Positions 1 to 11,000 of a stretch of 64,000 nt of DNA are shown here, in pieces (position 1 is the first letter of the stretch; each line of letters starts with the position of its first letter). The notes below the pieces were generated by a model, which did not search any database, was not told where the DNA came from, and saw nothing but the letters and a program-made list of their open reading frames with translations. This DNA comes from Megaustenia siamemsis (taxonomy: Eukaryota; Mollusca; Gastropoda; Stylommatophora; Ariophantidae). The stretch spans positions 91,754,845 to 91,818,844 of the forward strand of contig JAVIAB010000124.1 of NCBI GenBank assembly GCA_032433765.1, written 5' to 3'. Made by a program: the position numbers and the translations under genes.

Positions 1-288
1 GCAGTTGTGCAAGTTATACGCAACGAACAATCTAAGTGACAGTGAGAGAGACAGTCTCACATCGTTCATGCTCCATGAGGAGTATGATTCGGTAATGCAG
101 TTGTGCAAGTTATACGCAACGAACAATCTAAGTGACAGTGAGAGAGACAGTCTTACAGCATTCATGCTCAGTAATAAATAGGTTAATGTAATGTAGATGT
201 GCAAGTTAGACGTAACGAACAATTTAAGTGACAGTGGGCGAGACAGTCTCACAGCGTTCATGTTTCATAAGGAGTATGATTCAGTAAT
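1..288. repeat. 96-bp satellite, three units, running off the left edge
   Basis: Units are 1-96, 97-192 and 193-288, each starting G(C/T)AGTTGTGCAAGTTA-like and containing AAGTGACAGTG and GACAGTCT. Degenerate units continue to about 560 (e.g. AACGACGAACGATA near 393, GAATTCATGCTCGATAC near 543). Confidence 0.88.
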
Positions 289-499
289 GTAGTTGTGGAA
301 GTTAGAAACGCCGAACAATTTGAGTGACAAGAGGCGAGATTGCGTTTGCCGAGACATGCTCAATAACGAGTGTGCTCTACCAAGGAGTTATGAAACTCAG
401 AAACGACGAACGATACAGGTGAGTTTGAGCGAGTCAGATATCGCCAACTTATGTGCTCAGTATTGTGGTACTATTATGAGTTAGGGGTGGAATTCAGAA

Positions 500-1380
500 G
501 CAACGAATCATTCAGATGGAGGTAGGCGAGACAACCATCGCCGAATTCATGCTCGATACCGTGGGTGCTGTTACAGGCACGAACAGATCCCAGTGGGAGA
601 TTCATCGGCGCATATCAAAGGCCGATAGCTAGCGGGAAGATTCCGCGCAGTGTCATCAAGAGAGTCCGACTGAGTGGAGTCGGTCCAACATGATGTCACC
701 AAAATGCATGGTGGCTTGAGGGGACTATTGCAGTTCTGTACTACTGCGGCCCTTAGATAACAGCCCAGACAAGTTGGGGTATGCCACGTAATTAACATGC
801 AACGTGATAAAGGCCGCTAACAAGTATACTGTTGTTGTAATTGTGTAACTTGTTGTGAGAGGTTGATCTTCCAGAATAAACTTCGAATGTGTATTATACA
901 TGGTGTTCCTTGACTACTTCTTAGAAAGCAATATGTAATTGTCTGTGCCTAGCGAAGAACGGAAACTGGAAGGGGCCGTCAAGCACAGGCCCATAGACGC
1001 AGAGGTGGTCCCCACCCCGAAACAGCGCGAAGTACAAGAGTATACGATCACGACAGACGGACAAGTGGGTGACCGGGCTATGTATGAGTTCAGCATCAGG
1101 CAAGCAGAAGGCAGATACGCGACTACAGAATCCTGAGTCAAATCCTGCACACTCGATCCAAGGGTGATCCGGGGTCAAGACGAGCTGTCGGGTGCAAGAA
1201 GCCACCTGGCAATTTACGTGCCTGGAACGTAACTCCATGCGTTGAGGTCAAACGCCCAGTCGTTTAAATAAGCGTGTTCAAGTTGTTATAAAGTGTTCAG
1301 TGCTGGTATAACAGTGTTGGTATATGTGTAGGAAACGGCGCTGCTATACAGTGACTTCCCTTAATAAACAAGGCAAATAA
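500..1380. other. GC-richer stretch of unknown origin
   Basis: Composition is clearly richer in G+C than its neighbours. A 65-codon frame (939-1136, plus) reads VPSEERKLEGAVKHRPID to ATTES but no domain is recognised. AATAAA near 876 followed by GTGT could be the end of an LTR-like or promoter-like unit; this is speculation. Confidence 0.3.
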
Positions 1381-1383
1381 TAT

Positions 1384-2757
1384 GTGAAACATTCATATAA
1401 AAATAAAACTTCCATTATGCATCATAAATTAAAAGCACATACATTTTCTGGTGCAGTTGAATGCAGTGACTTTAGAACAATAAGCCTAATGAGCCATGTT
1501 ACACAAATCTTGCTAAAAGTTATACAAGGAAGGATTCACAATAAAATCAATACTGAATTAGATGAGCAGCAATTTGGGTTTATGAAAAATAGCGGGACAA
1601 AAGAAGCCATATTCTGCATGAGAACATTAATCGAAAAATACACAGAAGTTAACAAACCAATATATGCCTGCTTCATAGACTACACAAAAGATTTTGATAG
1701 AGTATAACGCAAACAACTTATAGAATGCCTAAAAGAAATACATCAAGATGACATGGACATGCGACTAATATGTAATCTATACTGGGAGCAAACAGCAATA
1801 ATAAAATATAACAAAGAGAACTCTACACCCATTGATATTAAAAGAGGAGTAAGACAGGGATGCATCCTATCACCAAGCTTGTTCAATCTATACACTGAGC
1901 AAATTTGTAAAAACATCATAGAGATGCCAGACCTACAAATTAAGGGATAGATAATCAATAACCTATGATATGCTGACGATACTGTACTACTAGCAGAAAA
2001 TACTAAGATCTACAACAATTACTTAATAAAATAAACATGACAAGCAAAAAATATGTACTAGATATGAATATCAAAAAGACTAAAACTATGATCATAAACA
2101 AAGAAGATACTCAAAACCCACAAGTGGATATCAAAATAGGAGGAATAGACCTGGAGACAGTTCAGAACTACAACTACCTAGGACATACTATAACCAGTGA
2201 TGGAAAATGTTCAATTGAAATAAACGAAAGAATAGGAATTGCAAAAAAGCCATTTTAACGTCATGAAGAACATACTAACATCAAAACAAATAACACCAGG
2301 GCTAAAACTAAGAATAGCAAAATGTTACATCTTCTCAATATTCGTATATGGTGCAGAAACATGGACATTAGACAAAAAAACATAACAGAGAATTGAAGCC
2401 TTTGAAATATGGATTTATAGAAGAATAGGTAGAATTGGATGGACGGAAAAGAAAACAAATGATGAAGTCTTAAAACAACTAAAAATGAAAAGAGAACTAC
2501 TAAGCACAATTCAAACAAGGCAAATGCGATTTTTGGGCCAAGTTAAAAAACACCACAGCCTACTGAAAGTAATCCTGGAGGGGAAAATACAATGTAAAAG
2601 AGGCAGAGGCAGACCAAGTCTAACATGGACGAGTAACATCAAAAGATGGACAAACCAGCCTATGACAACCTGCACCATCAAAGCAAGAGACAGAGCAGAA
2701 TGGCGCTCCATGGTAGCCAACCTTCGTTGCGGAGATGGCACTCGATGATGATGATGA
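1384..2757 (+). mobile_element. LINE-A: reverse transcriptase and C-terminal region, several stops
   Basis: The plus strand carries RT blocks in order: ECSDFRTISLMSHVT, DEQQFGF, CFIDYTKDFDRV (1660-1705), a GVRQGCILSPSLFNLY block (1849-1894), a YADDT box whose frame is broken near 1965, NYNYLGHTI, then a 3' region with GRGRPSLTWTSNIKRW. It ends in the tail GATGATGATGA. In-frame stops occur at 1705 and 1948 and a frameshift at about 2255. This is a non-LTR retrotransposon of the type often annotated as 'endonuclease-reverse transcriptase / craniofacial development protein 2-like'; I do not assign a clade. Confidence 0.85.
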
Positions 2758-3419
2758 AATAAATTTTCACTGATAAGATTTAAATTTTAGTGCATTGTAA
2801 GTCAGATTGCCTAATACTTTGTGTATATTTAAACATACACATTTTTAAGAAAATATTTTGTGTTTTCAAGTGAGAAACAAACTTATGTAACTCTTAGAAT
2901 ATTACAATAGCAGACGTTTTATATAATACTTAATAGTTTTATGTACTTTCAATGGTCACTTTTTGAGAACTGCTATTGCAGATTTTAAAAAATAACTGAC
3001 TGGCTATCTATCGATGGTTATGACGGTACAGGAATGTGTTTCAAGGGACAGAACCGTGTTGCCTGCTCTAGCAAAACAGACTGTGTCACGGTGCAGCAGT
3101 CTTTGAGTACTGTTCTGTTTCCTCCCATTATGTCATTGTTTGAACACAGAAGTCAGTGGTGTGGAAGATGCGTGGTCGGACCAGGTTAACACCCCATGTC
3201 CGTAGTGCCGAGATCTCAATCGCGCACGGCTGCTGTGTGCTGTTGAATCTGGGTCATCTCCACTAGCTAGGCAGCTCTAGTCTATGCATCAGACCTAGAG
3301 GAGTGGGTATCCTGGAGACTGTAGCCCATCCATTTACACAAATGACAGGAATGGTTATCAGTAGTTATGTTTTACTTAATTCGTCCACGTTTTATATTTC
3401 AAAACTATACTACAGAAAT
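2758..3419. other. No gene seen
   Basis: 3010-3345 is GC-richer and may be an old transposon, unidentified; the rest is AT-rich. Confidence 0.4.
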
Positions 3420-4745
3420 AAAGAGACTAATAACAATTAAAAAGCCACAGAAAGCGGATGCATTATTGACCCAAAAAATTATAACCGACAAAACAGATAT
3501 AATAGATAGATGACAGTGATATATAACATAACTATTTCATGATCAAAGGGACAAGAAACCAGTTATAAAATGTTATCAGACTCACCATCATCATCATCGA
3601 GTGCCGTCTCCGCAATGAAGGTTGGATACCATGGAGCGCTATTCTGCTCTGTCTCTTGCTTTGATGGTGCAGGTTGTCATAGGTTGATTTGTCCATCTTT
3701 TGATGTTACTTGTCCATGTTAGTCTTGGTCTGGCTCTGCCTCTTTTACCTTGTATTTTCCTCTTCATGATTACTTTCAGTAGGCTGTTGTGTCTTTTAAC
3801 ATGGCTCAAGAATCGCATTTGTCTTGTTCTAATTGCGTTTAGTAGTTCTATTTTCATTCACATCAGACTATAAAATATTAAAATCAGAATTGAACAAAGC
3901 TATACACACAATAATAAAGGCAAAAGCTGAAAAACCTGACAACATACTGATATAGATTATACATGCACTAGAAGATGTTGGCATTGAAGTGATCACAGAC
4001 AAATGCAAGACATATATAACATACAGGATACGTACCAAATGAACTAAAACATAAATTTTCATTGCATTGCCATAACAAAACTGTTGTTGAATGCAGTGAT
4101 TTTAGATTAATAAACCTAATGAGCCATGTAACAAAAATCTTGCTAAAAGTTATACAAGGAAGGATTCACAATAAAATCAATATTGAATTAGAAAACAACA
4201 ATTGTATTAGGAAAATCAGTGGGACAAAAGAAGCCATATTCTGTATGAGGACATTAATCGAAAAATACACAGATGTTAACAAACCAATATATGCCTGCTT
4301 CATAGACTACACTCAGAACTACAACTACCTGGGACCAGTGATGGAAAATGTACAACTGAAATAAACAAAAGCATATGAATAGCAAAAGGTAATTCTAATG
4401 CCATGAAAACATACTAATATCAAAACAAATAACACCAGGGCTAAAACTAAGAATAGTAAAATATTACATCTTCTCAATATTTCTGTATGGTGCAGAAACA
4501 TGGATAATAGACAAGAAAACAGAACAGAAAACTGAGGCCTTTGAAATGTGGATTTACAGAAGAATAGGTAGAATTGGGTGGAAAGAAAAGAAAACAAATG
4601 ATGAGGTCTTGAAACAAGACATATGAGATTTTTGCGGCATGTTAAAAGACAAAACAGCCTACTAAAAGTAATCTTGGAAGGGAAAATACAAGGTAAATGA
4701 GGCAGAGCTAGACCAAGGCTAACATTGACGAATAACACGTAGGGG
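3420..4745 (+). mobile_element. LINE-A copy 2, internally deleted and interrupted by another LINE-A
   Basis: The plus-strand pieces at 3420-3582 (FHDQRDKKPVIKC) and 3862-4745 belong to one copy. The RT core from the catalytic FDR block to the NYNYLG block is deleted at about 4310. The C-terminal part is frameshifted. An antisense LINE-A 3' fragment sits in it at 3583-3861. Confidence 0.75.
3583..3861 (-). mobile_element. LINE-A 3' end nested in LINE-A copy 2
   Basis: The tail CATCATCATCATCG is at the left, followed by the antisense of the IKRWTNQPMTTCTIKARDRAE region. An 8-bp duplication ATCAGACT (3575-3582 and 3862-3869) brackets it. Confidence 0.8.
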
Positions 4746-5253
4746 ACATAATTGAAAATAAAACAGACTATACACAAGCACATTGTTATATAGGATTGAG
4801 ATTAATTAAATAATGTAAGCCAAATAATAATATGCCTCATATCTATGGCACATTTACACCATTCTAGCAACAATGCTTGTCGTACATAGAAGAAAATGAT
4901 CGATTAATTAATACAGAAAAACAAAATATTTCCAGAAAACGGGTTATAATTCAGGAGCCACCGATAACTATCTCTTTAAATTAAAAGAGATCGCTATTAT
5001 TTACTTACCCTTTACTCTGAGACCTTTAGGAATTTACACTAAATTAATATACCACCAGTTATTAGAGAAATTACGTACATACATACATTACACCTCTATA
5101 CTCAAACAAAACAATAAAACAAAAATGTAGGCTCTGGAGGCAGAACCAAATGGAAGTTGAAGACCACTTATTCTATCAATACCAGACTATACAACCCACA
5201 TTACAAAAACGAAAACGAAAAATGTAACTTAAAACAACGGATACAGTCGATAT

Positions 5254-5509
5254 GGGAACCGCGATAGCTCAGTGGTTAGTGAACTGGACTACAAATGACA
5301 AGGGTTAGGGTTCGATCCCAACCGACGGCTTCCGGGTTCACCCAGCCTTAAATGTGTACCGGTTTTTTTCTGGGAAAGTAAAGCAGCACGGGCGTAATAC
5401 CGACCACATTACCCCAAAAATCATGTGCTGAAGGTCTGTAAAATATAGGGTCACTAACACCATATTTCCCTATACGCCACTTGGCGTGACGGGGGTACTT
5501 TACTTTACT
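5254..5509 (+). mobile_element. SINE-1 copy 1 (tRNA-derived)
   Basis: The head has an A box (TAGCTCAGTGG) and a B box (GGTTCGATCCC); the body contains CTGGGAAAGTAAAGC and the CGCCACTTGGCG hairpin; the end is TACTTTACTT. An ACAGTCGATAT duplication lies at 5243-5253 and 5510-5520. Confidence 0.93.
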
Positions 5510-5728
5510 ACAGTCGATATAAGCAAATATATAAAACTGAACATTCTTTCACCAACAAACACAGACAACGATAACGCATTTCTAACACTGTTGGCCTTGT
5601 TCAGATACACGTTCTGACATAAACATGAACACAAACAATACAATGCTCAGCTTTTTCAACACATTTTTAATATAACGACACAAAACCTGCTCAGCCCTAA
5701 ACATTAGTCTTTTGAGAATATTCACTGT

Positions 5729-6160
5729 ACAATATGCTTTCTTTAAAACCAAATTGAATCAAAATGTTACTATACAATACGCTTTCTTTAAAACCAAATT
5801 GAATCAAAATTTTACTATACAATACGATTTCTTTAAAACCAAATTGAATCAAAATTTTATTATACAATATGCTTTCTTTAAAACCAAATTGAATCAAAAT
5901 TTTACAATACAATATGCTTTCTTTAAAACCAAATTGAATCAAAATTTTACAATACAATATGCTTTCTTTAAAACCAAATTGAATCAAAATTTTACAATAC
6001 AATACGCTTTCTTTAAAACCAAATTGAATCAAAATTTTACTATACAATATGCTTTCTTAAAACCAAATTGAATCCAAATTTTACTATATAATACGCTTTC
6101 TTTAAAACCAAATTGAATCCAAATTTTACTATATAATACGCTTTCTTTAAAGCCCAAAAA
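5729..6160. repeat. 45-bp minisatellite, about 9.6 copies
   Basis: The unit contains GCTTTCTTTAAAACCAAATT and GAATC(A/C)AAATTTTAC. Because 45 is a multiple of three and the unit lacks stops, long frames exist on both strands (5712-6071 and 6047-5697); these are not genes. One unit near 6050 has lost a T. Confidence 0.95.
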
Positions 6161-6607
6161 ATATGGCTGAGACCCTTTCTTTGGACTTCGGTTGGTTTTG
6201 ACCCCAGCGAATACATCTAATGTGGATAACTGGAGTGCGCGAATTCTATATAGGGGGACTGCCCTTGTGACAGCCACTGGTAAAAATGCAAGGGTACGTC
6301 TGATCTGTCTTCCACATCAGTTACCCTGGTACTAGGGCGAATGTGACATTTTGTTCTTTCTATCACATCACACGGCTAGATCATTTGTATCGTTATTTGA
6401 AATTGAACTAAAGATTACTTTTAAAAAAAAATGATAATAAAATAAATAATAAAGTAAGTATTTTTTTAACGAAATTATTGGATTGACTACCTTTATGATA
6501 GCCCCTGGCAAACAGTTTTAAAGAAAGCACATATATCTGCTTCAAATATATCTCTTCTTGGCAAGTGGCCTAATCATTTTATCTGTCGTTTCGTTATATA
6601 TTCTATG

Positions 6608-6609
6608 GC

Positions 6610-6667
<58 letters not shown>

Positions 6668-6680
6668 GTATATGTATATA
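6608..6680. repeat. TA microsatellite
   Basis: Nearly pure TA with a few TG interruptions. Confidence 0.97.
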
Positions 6681-6681
6681 T

Positions 6682-6929
6682 GTAAAGTACTCCAGTCACG
6701 CCAAATGGCGTATAGGGAATATGGTGTTAGTGACCATAAATTTTACGGACCTTCGGCACATGATTTTTGGGGTAATATGGTCGGTATTACGCCCGTGCCG
6801 CTTTACTTTCCCAGAAAAAATCCGGTACCCATTAAAGGCAGGGTGAACCGGAATCCGTCGGTTGGGATCGAACCCTACCTCTTGTCCTTTGTAGACCAGT
6901 TCACTAACCACTGAGCTATCGCGGCTCCC
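6682..6929 (-). mobile_element. SINE-1 copy 2
   Basis: Full length, head at 6929. Its 3' end abuts the TA repeat at 6608-6680. Confidence 0.92.
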
Positions 6930-7435
6930 AAGTAGAGGTTATTTTTATGATTGTTCTTGCATCTAAGGTCCGGGATTGGCATTGGTAGCACAACATTGGG
7001 ATGAAGAAGTCACGTGCGTCAGAAAACGCGGAGAGACTAATTTTCTTATGTGGCTACGTCCGTCCTACTACACTTTGTCATCAATCTTTAAAATGGGTTA
7101 ATGGGCGCTTAGATTGTATCGTGGTTTGTAGTAAATTTCAATATCTTGATCTTTCGTCTCGATATATGACTTTCAACGAGGGACAAGATAATGAGGTAGC
7201 TTGGTTGTGAAACTAATGTAGGTTCTCTCTACAGTCGACCTAATTAATTTTTAAAAAAATTATTGTTACCGTATTACTGGGTTATGGAGGAAGTTAGCAG
7301 AGGAGCACTGGCCACTTCACGTTCAACCTGTGGCCTAGTACTGTGAATATTATTAATTCATAAACGTACAACAATATATGTATCAATACATACTTTGTCT
7401 TTATTTTGTATTTTTAAAGTACGTTTACAATGTTA

Positions 7436-8041
7436 TCATTTTGACAGCTGATGTGATCCGTAGAATAGTTTAACAAATATATCTCTGTATTTAGTGCTCA
7501 TGTAATAGTAAATTAGAATATTCATTGACGAGTTTATACTCTCCATCACAGATCCAATACCAGAAATGATTACCGTTATATGGAAGTATTTGTTGTGCAA
7601 ATTAAGCTCTGGTATCATCGCCATAGCCAACATGGTAACATTAACAGGAATAAAACAAGTAATAAACAGAATGGAAATCATTACAACCATTTTTGATACT
7701 TTCTTGCTCCGGTTTGACACTTTGTCAACTTGAATTCTTGTCAATGCCTTCAGTCTCCAATGGGTTGTGCTTTGTAGTTTAAATGAAAGCACAGCCGTAC
7801 TCACAACGATGATCACGAACGAGCCAAATGGAATGGAAATGCTGTTGAGAGCAAACGAAATCATTTCAACCTTTTCTCGGTCTTCAGTTGAGATAATTCC
7901 ATATAATGTTTTGTTACGTAATGGGAAAAACTTCATGCCCACTCTGTATACAACAAACATGGGAGCAGAGCTGAAGAAAAAGATGACGAATAAGCTCACG
8001 TTAATCACAGCTGCTCGTCCTGGTGTAATAATACTTTTTAT
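7436..8041 (-). CDS. Gene 1 exon 3: TM4 to TM7 and C-tail
   Basis: The acceptor ccattcag|ATA opens the exon at 8041; the first codon is Ile where genes 2 and 3 have Val. It encodes 201 residues. TM4 is followed by a loop with LRNKTL (N-glycosylation sequon), then TM5, a basic third intracellular loop (SNRSKKVSKMV), TM6 with CFIP, TM7 ending in SSMNILIYYYM, and a short tail ending SHQLSK. The stop is TGA at 7438-7436. Confidence 0.85.
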   Translation of the reverse strand: MKSIITPGRAAVINVSLFVIFFFSSAPMFVVYRVGMKFFPLRNKTLYGIISTEDREKVEMISFALNSISIPFGSFVIIVVSTAVLSFKLQSTTHWRLKALTRIQVDKVSNRSKKVSKMVVMISILFITCFIPVNVTMLAMAMIPELNLHNKYFHITVIISGIGSVMESINSSMNILIYYYMSTKYRDIFVKLFYGSHQLSK

Positions 8042-11000
8042 CTGAATGGAAATAATTTATTTGTAAAATTAGAACGTAATATAATAGTTTTCACTTGCAA
8101 ATGTCACATTTGTTACTCTCAGTCAAGATGATGATAATTTCATGTACAAGAGTGTGAGTTTCAGTAAGTAAACTTAATGATATCAATGACAATTCGAAGC
8201 ACCGAGATATTGAAAAAGTTTGCACCTGTATGGTGTAGTTAACTCGCTGGTAAAGCAATTTTTTATTTTGCTCCATCTATTATATCTATCTATTGTCCTT
8301 TCGAGCCGACGTCACATAGTGCAGACATTCTAGACTGTTCCGTATGACGATATTTTAACTGTCCGACAGGATTTGCAATATGTCTCCCTACACAGCACTG
8401 TTCTGGGCTAGTTGCTCAATCTCCGCGAGGGGTCTGATATCTGCTGTTGTTTCCTCCAGTTTTAATGTTCTTTTTAGTGTTTCTCTAGGTCTCCCTCATT
8501 TTTTTTCTTTTACCCACTTGTTCACATTGGAAGGCTTGCTTTGAGATTATCTTGCTGTCTCTTCTCATCACATGGCCAATATATGGCCACCTTATTCTTT
8601 TGATTATAGAATATATTTTTGGATGATCTGTCATTTCTTAAATTTCTACACTAGTCTTGAATTAGTCTAATGCACATTGCTATTGATGCTATGTCGTCCG
8701 CAAAATCTAGGTCCTCTAATTGATATTCATGTATTCATCCAGTGCCTTTGTCACATGTGCAGCAATTCTGCATAATGAGGTCAATAGCAATTCCAAATTT
8801 TAAAAAGTGAGATAAAATGCATTCTGGTTTCACTCGGGTAGCAATCTTGAACCATTCACTTAATCCTTCAACTGCTCAAAAAGCACAAGAGCAGTGGTCG
8901 TACATATATCTGACGATGTTAATAAATGTTGAATGTATTCCATACTGCCTGAGTATGTTCCACAATGAGTCTCTATGTATGCTGTTGAAAGCTTCTTTCA
9001 AATCAATGCAATTTAGGAGTGGTCTCTGCTTTTCTGTGTTCTTCAATTTTAATTCTTAGGGTGAAAATATAATCAAGGCAGCTTCTTTCATTTCTAAATC
9101 CTACTTGTTCTTCACTCATGACAATATCTGCGACATCTGTGATTCTGTTCATGATGTTCTTACAGATTTTTTTTTTTTTTTTTTTTTTAGTGGCAACTGA
9201 GTGCCCTGTTTGTGAATTTTAATAATTATACCTATTTTCAACAGTGTATGTACCTTTTCGTCGTTCCATATTGCGTTAAACATTTTCTGCAGGTGTTTTC
9301 ATTAGGTGTTTTCATGTATAGCTATCCATTGCTTTTAGCATCTTGGATGTTATGTCATTTTCACCTGCAGCCTTGATGTTAGCCATGAGGGAACAAGCAA
9401 ATAATTGCAGTGCTGCTGTACAACTTTACACAAAAGTGAAAGGAAATTAAATACTTACGTTTCAGTCTACATGTTGCCTTTTTTAGACAACGAGAACAAC
9501 ACAAACGGACAACGAAATAAAGATAAACTCTACTACATCTAGAATGAGCGGAATCGGTAAATCGAAAAGTATAGTAAAGTACCCCCGTCACGCCAAGTGG
9601 CGTATAGGGAATATGGTGTTAGTGACCATCAATTTTATAGACCGTCGGCACATAATTTTGGGGTAATGTTGTCGGTATTAAGCCCGTATTGCTTTACTTT
9701 CCCAGAAAAAAAATCCGGGACCCATTAAAGGCTGGGTGAACCTGGAAGCCGTCGGTTGGGATCGGACCCAACATCTTGTCCTTTATAATCCAGTTCACTA
9801 ACCACTGAGCTATCTCGGCTCCCATGTAAATCAAGGAGAAATAAAATAAAGGGATAAAAAATGAAATTATATAACAAAAGGGAGATGTACTACATATAGA
9901 AAGATATATATTGATAATATGCAAAAATTAGCAACCTAAAACTCATATCAAATTAAACCGAGACTTAACTGAGGCACGATCAAAACGCTTCCAAAGAGGA
10001 GATGGCCGTAAGTCAGATGTGCTGAGATGTAAGAGGGGAAGGGAAAAAATAAATCACGTGATCATACAAGATGTCGGATGAGATTAGAAGGCGATAGTTT
10101 GAGGAGTGAAATAAAGAAATAAAAAAGTCCATGTCATTCTTTCTATTTTCTTAAACCCAGCACTTGATTATGCCGATGATATTAGAGCTGTGCTGTGGAT
10201 TTACCACATTTCATCTATGGTCTTTTCATCTTGTTCTCCAAGTAACGCATAGAGGTTATTGAACTCCAGATTGAAGTTTCCCTTAATGTTCTTGTCCTTT
10301 AGTGTGTGACTATCTTACGATGTATCAATTATAAATTAATACATTATAAACACTAATGAATCAGGTAAAATAGTCATGCATTTTGTAGATTATTTGTAAT
10401 CGTAACAGGCATCGTCTACTCAGTGGCATTGTGGCAACTGAATTTCCTCAGTAGCAAACACTATTAAGGCATCTACTATTTAAGTCTTTGAATTCCCATG
10501 TGCATTAATTTATGATAATGTTTGTAGGTATCTTTATCATTAGTTGTGATTTGTGGTTCGCTATGCACCACAGAAATAAAAAAGCAGAATAGATCAGACC
10601 AAAACAGCATTTCAGAAAATGAAAAATATCGTATGCAACAAATCTATGTCAATAGAAATGAGAAAGAGAGTTCATCGGTGCTATATAGAAACAATTCTGA
10701 CCTACGGAAGCGAATCATGGACAGTAGACAAACAAATGAAAAGACGATTAGAGGCCACAGAGATGGGATTTCTCAGAAGAATGTTGAAAGTTCCCTGGAC
10801 AGCTAAAAAGACCAATGAAGAAATTCTCAAAGAGGCCAAAACAAAAAGGGAACTCTTAAAAAACATCAGAAAGAAGCAATCAACATTTTTCGTGCGCATC
10901 ATGAGAAGAGGGAAGTTGGAATACTTGGTTACAACTGGCAAAATAAAAGGAAAGAGAAGTCGCGGAAGACAAAGAGAGAAAATGCTGGATAGGTTGGTGC

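Noticed and set aside
5697..6071. Long open frames on both strands with KTKLNQNFTIQYAFF-type and FGFKESILY-type repeats
   Set aside because: Produced by a 45-bp minisatellite whose unit length is a multiple of three; frames on both strands are equally long.
6558..6914. 118-codon plus frame
   Set aside because: Runs through a TA microsatellite and an antisense SINE.
6829..6929. tRNA gene suggested by A and B boxes (also in the other SINE-1 copies and at 18946-19002)
   Set aside because: The boxes belong to SINE heads; no acceptor stem or proper cloverleaf, and the sequence continues into a SINE body with target duplications.
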